Shown here in pieces: positions 1 to 12,500 of a DNA stretch of 64,000 nt; positions within the stretch are counted from its first letter, which is position 1; each line of letters begins with the position of its first letter. The translations under genes and the position numbers were made by a program. The notes beneath the pieces were generated by a model. It was not told the DNA's origin and ran no database searches. It saw nothing but the letters and a program-made list of their open reading frames with translations. Source of the DNA: Carya illinoinensis (Eukaryota > Streptophyta > Magnoliopsida > Fagales > Juglandaceae); the NCBI RefSeq assembly GCF_018687715.1, contig NC_056758.1:62001-126000 (forward strand), written 5' to 3'.

Positions 1-1242
1 TAATGCTAATTGATAAAAACCCACAAGGATTCTTAATAGAAACAAGGAAAAACAAATGTAATGTAATTGATTCCAATAATTCAAGAAATCAAAAAACCTC
101 CAGATTGGCAAAAGCCTATGTAATTCATTCATAACCCCTTTGTAGAAAATTCTTCAATATTAGTTCTTTAGATCCATAGCTGACTGAAAAGGAAAATACA
201 ATAATACCCTTACTCATCTACAACACTAAGACACTACCGATTACAATAAGACTAGCTTCTAACGTTCATGAGGCCCATCCAATTAACCCAAAATAAGTTA
301 CTCTCAGCCCGCAACCCATGGCCCATGACACAACTGACTCTAACTCAAGTAAAGACAAAGTCTTCAATCTTCTAGTTCGTATGCCTCTCGTAGAGGAGAA
401 CCCTAGGTTTGTAACATAAGCAAGTGTGATAGATGAAATGGGGGTTATTACCAATTGTTTCATGTGAAAAGAAAGCAAAATCAATTGATAACAGTTAGGA
501 GTTTTCTTTTCTAGTTGCAGAGGAACCACAAGATGTTCGAGCTCAATGAGTCGATCTATTATTCTGCTTAAAAATAGAGATAACCGCGAGCAAGAATTTA
601 TCATAGAAAAGTACGACAAAAAGGAAATTAATCAATATAATATGCATCATGCTACTCGTGTCAATGGTCCCAACCGATCATTGCAATTGCAATTTTATTT
701 TTCTTTCAAGTATTGTTTTTTAACGTCTTTATATATATTTTTAAAAAAATACATAAATTTAATAACATTTCCTTCCTTAAATCATTAAGAAAAAAATTAA
801 AAATCAAAAAAGAGAAATGGTCTATTTCATCGGTTCAAAAAGTATTTCTCATATAATATTTATATGGTTGAATTTGATCATCAAATCGAACCATCACAAA
901 ACAAAATCAACTAAAAAAACTAACAAGAATCGTTAAGCCAAGTTTAGCCAAGGCAGAAAATTCAAACCAAAGAGTTCCAGATGGCACTACAACCTTCTCG
1001 AACCAAAATGATAAGCCAGTCCAAACTCAAGATAAGAAACCTACCGAAGATCAAGCAGTAGAAACTAGAACCACCTCAATTGAAAACTGATGAAGCTTCC
1101 GAAGATAAAGTGACATCATGATTACAGTTTTTTGAATCTTTGTACTTTCTAAGATAAGTACTCCTCTTATAACTATACTTGATGGCTTCCATTATTTGTA
1201 AAGGAAGCATATTCACAAAATAAAACTTGTCTAAACTTTTCT
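1..1242. other. AT-rich DNA, no gene seen
   Basis: No coding exon, RNA gene or clear repeat was recognised here. The open frames present are short and have no family features. If the PILS gene continues leftwards this is intron or distal gene sequence. Its right end may include the decayed 5' LTR of the copia relic that follows, because a primer-binding-like site starts at 1243. Confidence 0.4.
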
Positions 1243-2660
1243 ATGGTATAATAGAGCCAATAGACTCACTTCATTTATCCATGGCCTCTTCAACCTCCAT
1301 AACTTCCTCTCTTCAATTATCTATCATGCTTGCTGCTCCTGATCCCCTAGAAATCCCTCCCATTTCATTACATCCTCAAGTTAAATTGTGACAATTATGT
1401 TGTCTGGCATTCTCAACTACAACCTTATCTCTGTGGTCAAAAACTTTGTGGCTATGTTGATGGTAGCATCTCGGCCCCTCCTAAAATACTCTCTAGTCTC
1501 TCTTCTACTGTTGTTTCTTTGCTAAATCTTACTTACAACTCTTGGTTTGAGCAAGACCATCTCATAATTTGGCATCCTCCCTCACACATTTTCTAGTGAC
1601 AAATTCTCGAACTCAACCCTCTACCATAGTGTAGTTGGCTAACTTCAATATCTCTCCATCATGCAGCCTAACTTCACCTTTGTCGTCAACAAATCCAACA
1701 TTGGTGTGCTGTGAAGAGGATTTCTAAGGCCTAAACCTCTGCTCCACCCAAACCTTATTGAAAATTCACATAAAAATGTTAACGAATCTTTGTCGAAATG
1801 ATTCATCAAACCAAGTTGCCACAAACACAACTTGGCTTCACACATAGAAGCCCAACAATTTTCCTACTTAGAGTTTGGTACAGCAACAAATATCAACCAC
1901 TTGCCTCTAAAACTGAAATCTCCATCTCTATAGCTCACTTAGAGACTAGTACAACTCATGTCTTCAGGCTAGAAGACTAACTAAAGTTGTAGACAATTTT
2001 AGTTTATCAAGTGTAACACCCTTAGCCAACATATATGTAGGGTTCCTAATTCCACAAATGCTCTTAAGTATCAACTTACCATCATCCATAAGAGATGAAT
2101 AAAATGATATATAACCTGAATATGTTTAGCTCTAGAATGAAATGCTGAATTACAACAAGGAATTTGGATCTTTGATTGTCACTATAAAAGGTACCATTCT
2201 CCTTTTTCTTACCCAGCTCTTTCAAGAAACTCTATAACCAAATCATTGAATATGAGGCTTTAGATACATCAACCTACTTAGCATAAAAGTTGATATCAAG
2301 TTGTAGCCGATACAACTGCTAAGATTATATGATTAACTCCCTTCTATCTGAACTTGGCATTAGCATGTCTCAGGTACATATCATCTAGTGTGTCAACATC
2401 TCTGCCACCTATTTAAATATGAAGTCTCTCTTACATGCTTGGGCAAAGCCTATGTATTTGGGTATATATCCAAAAGCTAGTGTCCAAAACTCTACTCCAT
2501 GACTCAAGTCTTATTGAAAATCTATCAAAACAATTTGAGCATATCCTTATCAAGTTGAGTCATCAAATCAGACTACACACAAACAAAACTAGGCTCCGTA
2601 CAAAGAAGCCCAACAGTAGATAGCTCGCTTAGAGGTGAGAAACCACCAAGATTTAGAGAA
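1243..2660 (+). mobile_element. Ty1/copia relic, internally deleted
   Basis: A primer-binding-like site (TGGTATAATAGAGCC, 1243-1257) resembles the initiator-tRNA-Met PBS of copia elements. About 20 bases later a copia gag N-terminus begins; after one stop it reads through motifs such as LQPYLCGQKLCGYVDG (about 1400-1465) and SWFEQDH. From about 2275 to 2540 the frame resembles the copia RNase H C-terminus (LLSELGISMSQ, then ATYL), followed near 2530-2640 by a tail like the end of copia pol. Integrase and reverse transcriptase are missing between. Stops and frameshifts run throughout, so it is dead. A segment near 1738-1850 resembles 2490-2620, suggesting internal rearrangement. No LTR pair could be delimited. 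Confidence 0.7.
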
Positions 2661-3311
2661 ATAGAGAGACACAGTACAATTAATTTTCATTAAGCTTTTG
2701 GAAGCATAAAGTCAACTTCCCCTTTTTATAAAATTCAAAGAGCTTTACTAATTAGCATAATGCTAAACTAACTAACAAAAAGGAAATATATATATATATA
2801 TATATATATGACTACAACCAATAATAATGTGATCTGGCTTAAATAGATTTTGGGAGTGAGGAAGCGGTCTAAGCAGTTCAGAGCAATAAACTATAATGTA
2901 ATCCAACTAGTCACCATCGCCAACGCGATATAGAGGTTGGATAATGAATTGAGATAAAATAAATTGAAATAAAAATTAAAATTTGAATAAATAATTTTTA
3001 GAATATTATTTTTTGATTGTTAGAATATTATATTTTAATATTATTTTTAATTTGAGATTTGAAAAAGTTGAATTATTTATTGCATTTTATTTAAGAATTA
3101 AGAAAATTTATAATGATTAGATGAGATGAGTTAAGATGATTTTGATATCCAAATCACAAGTTAATATGTTTTCTTCTTTAAAATTTTCACAAATCATGAG
3201 TACGGGTGGGGATCAATTTATAAGTCCCATAACTGTTTTTATTCTTTTTCCAGGAAAACTTACCTCTACATTTGCATCTTGTTTCTTTTAATTGAATGCG
3301 TGCTTGCTTAG

Positions 3312-3317
<6 letters not shown>
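2661..3317. other. AT-rich DNA with (AT)n tract
   Basis: No exon was recognised. An (AT)n microsatellite lies near 2788-2809, and 2930-3160 is strongly AT-rich. The next PILS exon after exon 7 was searched for here on the minus strand (sequence following SASLLG) and not found. Confidence 0.45.

Positions 3318-3359
<42 letters not shown>
3318..3359. repeat. poly-A/poly-T run of 42
   Basis: An uninterrupted run of 42 A on the plus strand, 45 bases beyond the exon 7 splice donor of the minus-strand PILS gene. It is therefore a T-run within the intron. Its length may be unstable or a sequencing approximation. It could be the tail of a degraded retroposon, but no body was recognised. Confidence 0.9.
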
Positions 3360-3362
<3 letters not shown>

Positions 3363-3403
3363 CCACCATCTGGTGCCCAACAGGGGAAGTATGAGATTAA
3401 TAC

Positions 3404-3504
3404 CCAAGCAGAGACGCAGAGCTAGTGATCACGCGAAGAGGAGCACTGTCACCAATCATTAGCTTCCTTATTGGAGAAACTATTCCGATGATCAACCCAA
3501 CAGC
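3404..3504 (-). CDS. PILS: PILS exon 7
   Basis: 101 bases encoding AVGLIIGIVSPIRKLMIGDS then APLRVITSSASLLG, leaving two bases of a Gly codon before a GTATTA donor. The family continues with G-D-(A/G)-x-I-P; that exon is not found in the remaining 3.4 kb and is probably outside the window. Confidence 0.87.
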
Positions 3505-6500
3505 CTAGACGAGAAAACAAATGCAAATTAATGGCTTGTTCACGTATTACAAACTCAACACAAAAACTGAAATCTTAAATTGCATGGACGTGTGAATGGG
3601 CACTCATGCTAGATATCCAAAGCTAGAGTTCTTTTTTTTTTTTTTTTTACCACCCTCTTCTTCTAAAATAAAATTAAAATTAAAATTATCTTTTTCATTG
3701 GCTAAAATTTTAAAATAAGTGGTGATATAATTAAATATTTAAGTATGGAAGCCATTTATTAAATGAGAGTTAGTCCGGCCATATGTTAGAGTGAATATTA
3801 AAATATAAAGTAAATAATTATATTTATCTCAACATATTCTGCACTAATCATCATGAAATAATTCATAGATCTTAAAATGGCCCCTCAAAAGTGAACAAGA
3901 TTTCGAGATGAGAATGGAGATTTCTATCTTTACTTTTAGGTAATCACCATTTCTCATGCCCTCTCCTCGTAAAAATGAGTTGTGGCATGGAATGTACTAC
4001 GTGAGATTATTGGAAAGCAAGCAAGATGCCATTTGAATAAACTGAGACACTCTATAGCCTACTTAAGTACATCACCTGAAACGAGACTTGACATCGGTCT
4101 CTAATCTCTGTTGTTATTTAACTTTATTTAGAGGTATTGGATGACTTTGAAAAGAGTAGATCCCATATGAGTGTTTTATGTTATGTCTATCTCTTTTTAA
4201 ATGTCAGCTAAAAAATTGGAGAGGATCTCAGTTTTCTACTTGTCTGATCAAGGCTAGCTATAGACAATATCAAGTTATATGTAAATTTAATTAAAAGAAA
4301 ATAACTGAGTTATTCGCATCCTAAAATAATTTTCTGGTTTTGCAATTAGCAGTCCAAAATGTCATTCCTTTTTCTGGCTAAGGAGGCAATTAAATATATT
4401 TGGACAACAATCGATTTGGTTAAAGTTACTAGTAACAATAAACTAGTTATAATGACAATGGTTACGATGATTACAGCTAATAATACTTGTACTTCTCTCA
4501 GATATCTTAGAAGGATGATATATATATATATATAGAACAAATAAATTCCTTACTGCTTAACTACTTAAAGATTTCAATGTTGCAGGGTATAGAAGCGCTG
4601 CTGCGCTAGTACATACCACACCAATTGTAGACGGCGCGACCAACATTTTCAGATTGATGTGCTCCGCATACATCTTAATGCGCTCAATAATCTGATTAAG
4701 TATCGTTGCCTGCAAGTGGAAGTAGTTTTAGAATAATTATATATTATATTTATTATTAATATTATTTTTGAGATTTATTTTAAAATTCTTAAATTATTTT
4801 GAAAAAAGAAAATTTATGGAAAGGTTATAATCCCATGCTTATGATTATAATAAATTGGGTCGAAATATGTAACATAACAAGGCCTATAACCTGACCAATC
4901 CTATATGGGTTTGAGCCTGCCCCGATGTTCAGGGCAACACAAAAAAGATCCGACCCAACCCAGTCAAGTCAACCAATTACTTTTGGGTTAAAGGTCCCTA
5001 CAGGCCCCTAAGGCTTTGCACAGCCTTCTAAGGCTCTAAGGCCTAGTAATCGTGTTGCAAGAAAGATGAATGTGGAAAGGAGTACTGACCCCTTCACTGC
5101 TTCCTACATCCTGGGCATCACCCATCTGCTTCAAGAATCCTTCTATGACAGAAAAGGAATAGCGGAAATCCAAACGAACATGACAAAAGAACCATTACAT
5201 TGTTGAGGCATCGGGCTCAAAGTTCAAAGTTCAAACAACAACAGGCATACGGCAGCGTGAGTCAAATCTGAGAAATTTAGAGATTGAGAGCTCATTTGTA
5301 CAGCAATTTGACTGTGGGAGGTTGGGGCATAGTGATTCATACATCGTCTTTTAATGACACTTCCATTATTCCATATGGATTTTGAAGGATTGACAAATGG
5401 TGAGAACAATGGTGGGTGAAAGATATTTCAGAAGCTAGAGATTTTCCAGCCTAATGGAGATGATGGCAAAATAGGGGGAAATATAATATAAACTGGATTT
5501 GTAGGAAGAATAAGAATGATTTCCGTATGCCTCTGCCTCTCCATTTTCTTTCTATGAATTTTTCTTTTTCGTATTTTCTGAGATTTGGGAAGCTAGTGTC
5601 GAAGGACAACGTCCTCCCCTAAAAAGAGAGGTAGGTCTCGAAAGATCGTCAAGAGACATGGGAAATGGTCCATTTACCTCCATGAGAGGAATAAAGAAGG
5701 AAGAGAAGATAGAGGTGCCAAGTAAAAGCAAACCCACATTTTTCAAGGTCTAGTTTTGCATAATCAAAGAGTTCATGATTCGACAATAATGACGAATGGA
5801 GTCGACGATGATGACAAAGAGATTTGGGGAAGGATTTCAGGGGTTTGAGATTTGGATAGCTATTAAAATGTGTTAGTTAGATTGAAACCGACATGTAGCT
5901 GATTTGACCCACAAGTAAGCTCAACCCGCTTTTTATCGATCAGGTTAGGTCGTGCTAATGGACGGCTCATGCCAGCAACTATTCTGCACAAGCCTAAACA
6001 TAACCCATTCATTGGCTTAGTGGAAATGATGCCCTTGGTTCACCTACAAGTGGAAGGGGTCGAATCAACTGCATGTAGAGAAATAGGTTTTAAATTTTAT
6101 GATTTTAATCAATTGATGGACACATGAAGAGGCAGTTCTTGCTTGTTGGAAAATAAAATGCAAAAGGTGCTCTAGTTGGGAATCAAATTTTTGGGCAAAC
6201 AGGTTTGTGAAGAAGCAATGTGACCATTGGACCAAATCAAACCATTATGACTATTGGGCAAATAGATGCATATATATATATATATACCTATTCGGAACAG
6301 ATTTCAAAAAAATGAAAAAGTGTACCCTTTTGTTTGTATCCTTTGGCTATATATAAATAGATCGCATGGCTTGCAAAATAATATATCCTAGAAACTAATT
6401 TGAACATTCTCTCTCCTAAAAATTTTCATTTCCTCAAAAACTTGTTATTACGATCTATTTATTCTACAGAGAATAAATTTCTAATATTTTGGTTGAATAG

Positions 6501-9500
6501 TAAAATTTGAGAGTCTTTGGGTCTAATTTCATGTATGAATCACATAGTTAGTTAAACATACTTGTTCCGGACTTCATTGTACATTGGAGGGAAATTTGCT
6601 TATAACTTGCGTGCATCCCGTTACTTGTGGAGGTGAATATTGTCTTAAGGTAAGCAACATTGTCATGTGCCTTGAATCAAACTCTTTTCTCTAACTATTT
6701 TCTTCTTTTCCCTTTGCACCAAAAATTCTAAGATAATATTAAATTACTAATGGTGCATGGTTTGAGAGAGTTTGCTATGGATTTTTTAAAACTCAAATGC
6801 TTTGCTGGAGCAAATACACTAGCAAAAGAAAATACACTTTCTCTTGTGGTATATTCTCTAACCACTTCTAGACCTTTTGCAAATGAGGATGAGACAATCG
6901 CTCAGAATCAGGCAAGAATCAAATGGAGACAAATGACTACATCTGTAAGGGACGTATTTGCAAGGCAATGTCTGACACATTGTTTGATGCTTACCAAAAT
7001 AAAGCAATTGTTAAGGATCTGTGAGATACACTTAAGGCTAAGTATCTTTTAAAAGATGCTACAAGGAAGAGATTTTTGGCTACAAATTTTTTCAATTACA
7101 ACATGATAGATTTTAGGCTTGTTGTTGAACAATTCAATGAAATTATTCATATTCTTGATTAATTCACTCAACACAATATGAAAATGAATGAATCCATATC
7201 AATTTCATCCATTATTGATAAACTTCCTCAATCATGGAAAAACTATAAAAGCAAGGGAGGAAATGTCTCTAGAATAATTAGGTCAACATCTTCGTATAGA
7301 AAAATAAATTAGGCTTAGAGACAGTAATGAAGAGCATGAGTCTTTGACATCCAACATGCACATGATAGAGCAAGAGAAGACCCACAAACCCAGACAACCC
7401 AATGAATCAATATTTGAAAACTAGAAGAGAAAAAAATCATTTTGGAAGAAAACAAAGGCACTTCAAAAATGAGAATAAGAAGAATTTGGGAATAAGTTGC
7501 TTCCATTATGGAAAACAAGATCATTACAAAAGAGATTATTGTTTTCTTAAAAAGAAACAATATGGTTGTGGTTATAAAGGGAATTTTGAGGCCATGATTT
7601 ATGTGACCAACATTCTTGAATGAGATAAATCATGTTGGATTAACTTAGGAGTAACACGGCATGCCTATAAAAGTAGGACTATAAAAGCAAGAGCCTGTTC
7701 AAGAGGTACGAGCCAATGGATTTGTCAACTAAAATAAAAAATTACAATTACAATCTACCCAGTCCTAAACTCTAAAAACATGAGCTATAAAATGTTTTTC
7801 AATATAAGCTTTGTCAAGGATCAACAACCATGCAACAATTCCATGAGATTATGCATATTTTTTTTTATCTATTCTCTCAACATGATATGAAAATGAATGA
7901 ATCAATATCAGTTTCATTCATTATTGATAAACTTCGTCAATCATAGGAAAACTATAAAATATGTTTGAAACATAGAAGGGAGGAAATATTTGTAGAAAAC
8001 TTAGGCCAACATCTTCGTATAGAAGAAGAAATTAGGCTTAGTGACATTAATGAAGAGTGTGACTCTTTGACTTCCAACATGCACATGGTAGAGGAAGGGA
8101 AGACCCACAAACCCGGACAACCTAATCAATCCAAATATGAAAATTGAAAGAGAAAGAATAACTTTGGAAGAAAAAAAAATCACTTCCAAAATGAGAATCA
8201 AAAGAATCTATGAGTAAGTTGCTTCTATTGTGGCAAACAAGGCCAATACAAAAGAGGACGTCTTTTTCTTTAAAAGAAACAATGTAACTCTGATTCTAGA
8301 TAGAATTTTGAGGTTATGATTTCTGAGACTAACACTCTTGAATGAGATAACTATTGGTGAATTGACTCAAGAGCAATAAGGCATATCTGTAAAGACATGA
8401 GCCTGTTCAAGAGGTACGAGCCAATGGAAGAAGTTCAAGTACTTTACATGGAGAACTCATTCAGTGCTGTAGTTAAAGGCAAGGGGACAATAAAAACGGA
8501 GTTTACCTCCGGAAAAGTTGTTACTCTTAAAGAATACTGTATTTAGTAGTCTTCTAAATAAATTTGGGTTTAAATTAGTTTTGAGTCAAATAAATTTATG
8601 TTGACCAAAAAGGGTAATTTCATTGGGAAGTGATATCTCAGTGAAGGCATGTTCAAACTTGATATTAATAATTAAGTTAATGTTTTGCTTAATTTATATT
8701 ATTTACAACATTGATGTTTAGAGCACATTAATGCTAGAAGCCTAGAAATGATATGATTTAATTTGTGAATATGAATGCAAAGCAATAATAAAAACAAATT
8801 GTGACTTATATATATGATTTTTCTATATATTGCTATGTTTATGTAATGCGTTCAAAGAACCAAGTTAATTGGATAGGTGTACAAAGCATTTTATGGTATT
8901 TGAAAAGTATCATATAAATTATAGTATTGAGTATACTGAGTTTCCTTCCGTTATAGAAGGAGGTTTTCTTTCGGTTGTAGAAGGAATATACATGCCAATT
9001 GGGAACTTAGCATGATGATCACAAATCAACTAGTGGGTGGGTATTTACCCATGGTGGAGAAGTAATCTCTTGGCATCAAAGAATCATGTATGCATAACTT
9101 ATTCAACCATAACGACTGAGTTTATAGGATTGCCTTCTTGTAGCAAAGAGGCAAAGTGGTGAAATTAAGAAATTATTAATAGAGATCTCGGATTTGGCCA
9201 AAATCAATGCCACAATCAATGCCACAAATATTTTTGCATTGTGACTATCAGGCTATACTATCATAGGCCTAAGCCATATATATAATGGCAAGTCTAGGCA
9301 TATTAAGTCAATTACTCATAGATGGAGTAATTACTATTGATTTTACAAGATATTTATGAAACTAGCATATCCATGAACTAAAGAACTTGCAAGAGAATTG
9401 ATGTGGGACATCAAATTGATGAGTTTAAAGCCTAAACAATAAAATCACCAATAATGAAAACTCAAGTCAACCCATGAACATATCAAGACTCAAGTTCAAT

Positions 9501-12500
9501 GAGCAAAGTACATTATATGTTCATAGTTTGCAAACACTATGATATTAAAATTAGTTTTCAAACTAATTTACCATCCTAAAGTTTGAAGTGCCTGGTACTG
9601 TAATAAAAATAAGAGGCAAAGCAATAAGCTCTTAATAGACTGATAACATGGTTTTTTTAAACTATTTAGTTACAGGACACTTTAAATAAATCTACCTATA
9701 TGAGTGTCAGGGATGGTGCTGCCTTTGTTTCTAGAGCATTCATGAAACTAGGATATAGACACAAGGCCAATCCACATATATACTCTTATGAACTACTCAA
9801 AGAGAAGAAAATTTATATGTGAGATATCTCCGACTAATCGTATAGAATCGCTAGTTCAAAATATGTCTACTATGTCTAATCTAATTAGCTTTAATGTATT
9901 TTTACTATTTGAAATTTCAAATCCAAAAGACACCTTTATTTATGTATTTTCATTTATGGCTTAGTGGGATTGAGGCTCTACATTTACTCATGGGGTTGAG
10001 TTAGAGCCACGCCTTCTTTAAAGAAGGGATTTGTATTGATCCTTGGAGATGGCTTCATGCGGACCATGGCCTAGCACCAAAGCGCAAGGCGCTACCAATG
10101 TGGACTAGGATCCATGTGCGAGGCGCTGAAACGCGTCAAAAGGCACAAGCAAAGCGCTGCAACGCATGGGAAAAATTAAATTCCCAAAGCATGCCTACTA
10201 GGTTTCGAATAGGTGCCAACCAGTTGGGAAGGGAAACAAGGTGACTATTAGACTACGTCCAAGAGTTGTCATAGAGACAAACACAATAAATATATACCTA
10301 TTCGGAACAATTTTCAAAAAAACAAAAAGCGATAACTTTTTATTCTCATCCTTTGGTCATTTATAAATAGACCTATTTGCTCGTCATTTGAGACTCTCTA
10401 AAGGCGATTTTGAAATTCTCTCTCTCTAAAATATTTTATTTTTTTCAAAACTTGTTAGAATTTGTTTGTTCTCGAAATAATAGATTTCTAATTTATTGAT
10501 TGAATATCAGAAGATATTTAGGATCTAATTTTGTGTATACATAACACAATTAACTAGATAAACAGATTTGTTATGGGCTTTATTATATTTTAGAGGTAAA
10601 TTCGCTTATAACCCGTATGCATACTATTATTAGTGTGGGCGAATATTGTGAAAGGAAAACAATATTGTATTGCATTTTGAAACAAACTTTTCTTTCAAAA
10701 TTTTTTGTTTTGCAACCCCTTTTGTACCAACATGTTACTAGTAATTTCTTTTTTTTTTTTTTTCTTAAATTAAGAACAGAGGATGTATTTTGGGCAATAA
10801 AAAAGAATTAAAAATAGGCAAAGCAAGGAATACCTTCACTTCTCCCCCAGATAGATTGAGAGGCAGTTCAACTTGATCTGAATGGTCATCAAAGCTTGGA
10901 CAGTCGCTTGAAGGAAGTAGTGATACCGTACAAGTCTCTGAAAATGTTTTTGACGGTTCTCCGATGCTTTTATTTGCAAATATCCGCATGATCGTATATA
11001 CATAAGACCATATATAAATCGCACCAACCTAGAGCATCATAAGATCAAGGTATACCGATAAATACCACATACATCTTGTAAGACATACTAAAAAAGTGCC
11101 ATTCTAGCAAAGGTTGGAATTCTCTGATCATTTGCCAAAGCATATTATAGAAAAAATAGAAAGACGTAGAAAATATGGCAGAAAATAGAGGTAGTTGACG
11201 CAGTATAAACTAGATCTTTATTGCACTAATAAAATCATTCTTCCACAAGGTATATATATATATATATGTATTATACTAAATCATTATCATGTGTAAATTA
11301 TGATTTATAGAATAATGTTTTGAGAATATTTTAACACATCCCTTCAAACTCCAGATCACCAAAGCTTGAGTTTGGAAATAGGTGCATGATGTGGCTCGGA
11401 GCGGGCAATTGAATCGAATTAGTCGGGCTAAGTTGGATAGGGAGAAGGATCCAAGCTAAAGCGATCAAAATCCAAGTTGAAGGCATGCTGCCAAGTTAAA
11501 TTACGTGTCAATAAACATATTTATCAACATTTTTTTTTTTTTGGAAAAAGGAGCTATTGAGACGCATCACTTTGCGAACTTACTTCGGCAATAAGATGCA
11601 GATGGGAAATTGACAGCAGCAGCCAAAAAAAGACAAAAGGGGTGACAAAAATCGTGAATTAGAGCAACTGCAAACACGTGCAGTACTTCTGTTGGCTAGC
11701 CTTAAGCCGTAAGGACGACAAGAGTTGAAATTTTCTCAAAAGTTATTTAAATTTTGAGCAAACTGCATTTATATATGATTTTACCAGAACTTGTGAAAGT
11801 TGTGAAGCCTATTAAATATGAGTAATATTATTTTGTCCCTTCATTTTGTCCTTCATTAATCATTTAGACTGCGCATAAATTTAATTTTTTTTTACTTAAT
11901 AATTAAGAAAATAACTATTAACGTATTGATATTTTTATAATTTTTAAAAATATAAATAAAAAAATTAAAAATATAAATTTTGCCAACTGTTCATGCACGC
12001 CCAACCATTGAACGGCAGTCTAGCATTACTCGTTACATATAGTTGCTTGGCAGAACACTTTACAATCAATGTTGACCGAATTAATGAATTGTTTTTCTAT
12101 TTTTTCTGTTTCCGATATTTTCAGAAGAACATTCAGTTAGAAAAGTCATTTTTTATTTAAAAATTATAAACTTTTGAAAAGATAAATGAACTTTAATCAT
12201 ATTTGGTCCACTTTGCTCGTCAAGTGTTATTCAAGTATCATTTTCCTGTTGAGAGGAAAAGTATCATTTTTCTTATAAATATGTTTAGATTCAGAAAATG
12301 TAATGTTGTTTGGTGCCAATAATATATCGTTGGCAAACTCTAGCTTGCCAAGAATGGTGAAGTCACCTAGGATTCACATGATTAAAGGCGAGCAAAGAAT
12401 AAAGTTATGCAAAATGCATTATATATATGGGCCTAAAGATAAAGCCCAGAAGAGCGTCATGTTCATCATGGAAAATCGTAACCAATCTTATCTTTATAAG

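Larger units (their letters stand above)
6140..10731 (+). mobile_element. Decayed Ty1/copia element in PILS intron
   Basis: Two related direct repeats (about 6140-6728 and 10166-10731) act as diverged LTRs; both share CTATTCGGAACA, TATAAATAGA and a T/C-rich end before ACCAA. Between them lie gag, protease, a scrap of integrase and the end of RNase H in the copia order. Most of integrase and all of reverse transcriptase are missing. The plus orientation is opposite to the host gene. Frameshifts, many stops and LTR divergence indicate an old insertion. LTR limits are approximate and no target-site duplication was identified. Confidence 0.75.

Noticed and set aside
266..619. 117-codon minus-strand frame
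   Set aside because: No family features, no splice or promoter context, and it does not continue the PILS protein.
5060..5180. Possible extra PILS exon
   Set aside because: Exon 5 joins exon 6 in frame and the joined sequence follows the family; the 5060-5180 translation does not fit any PILS segment.
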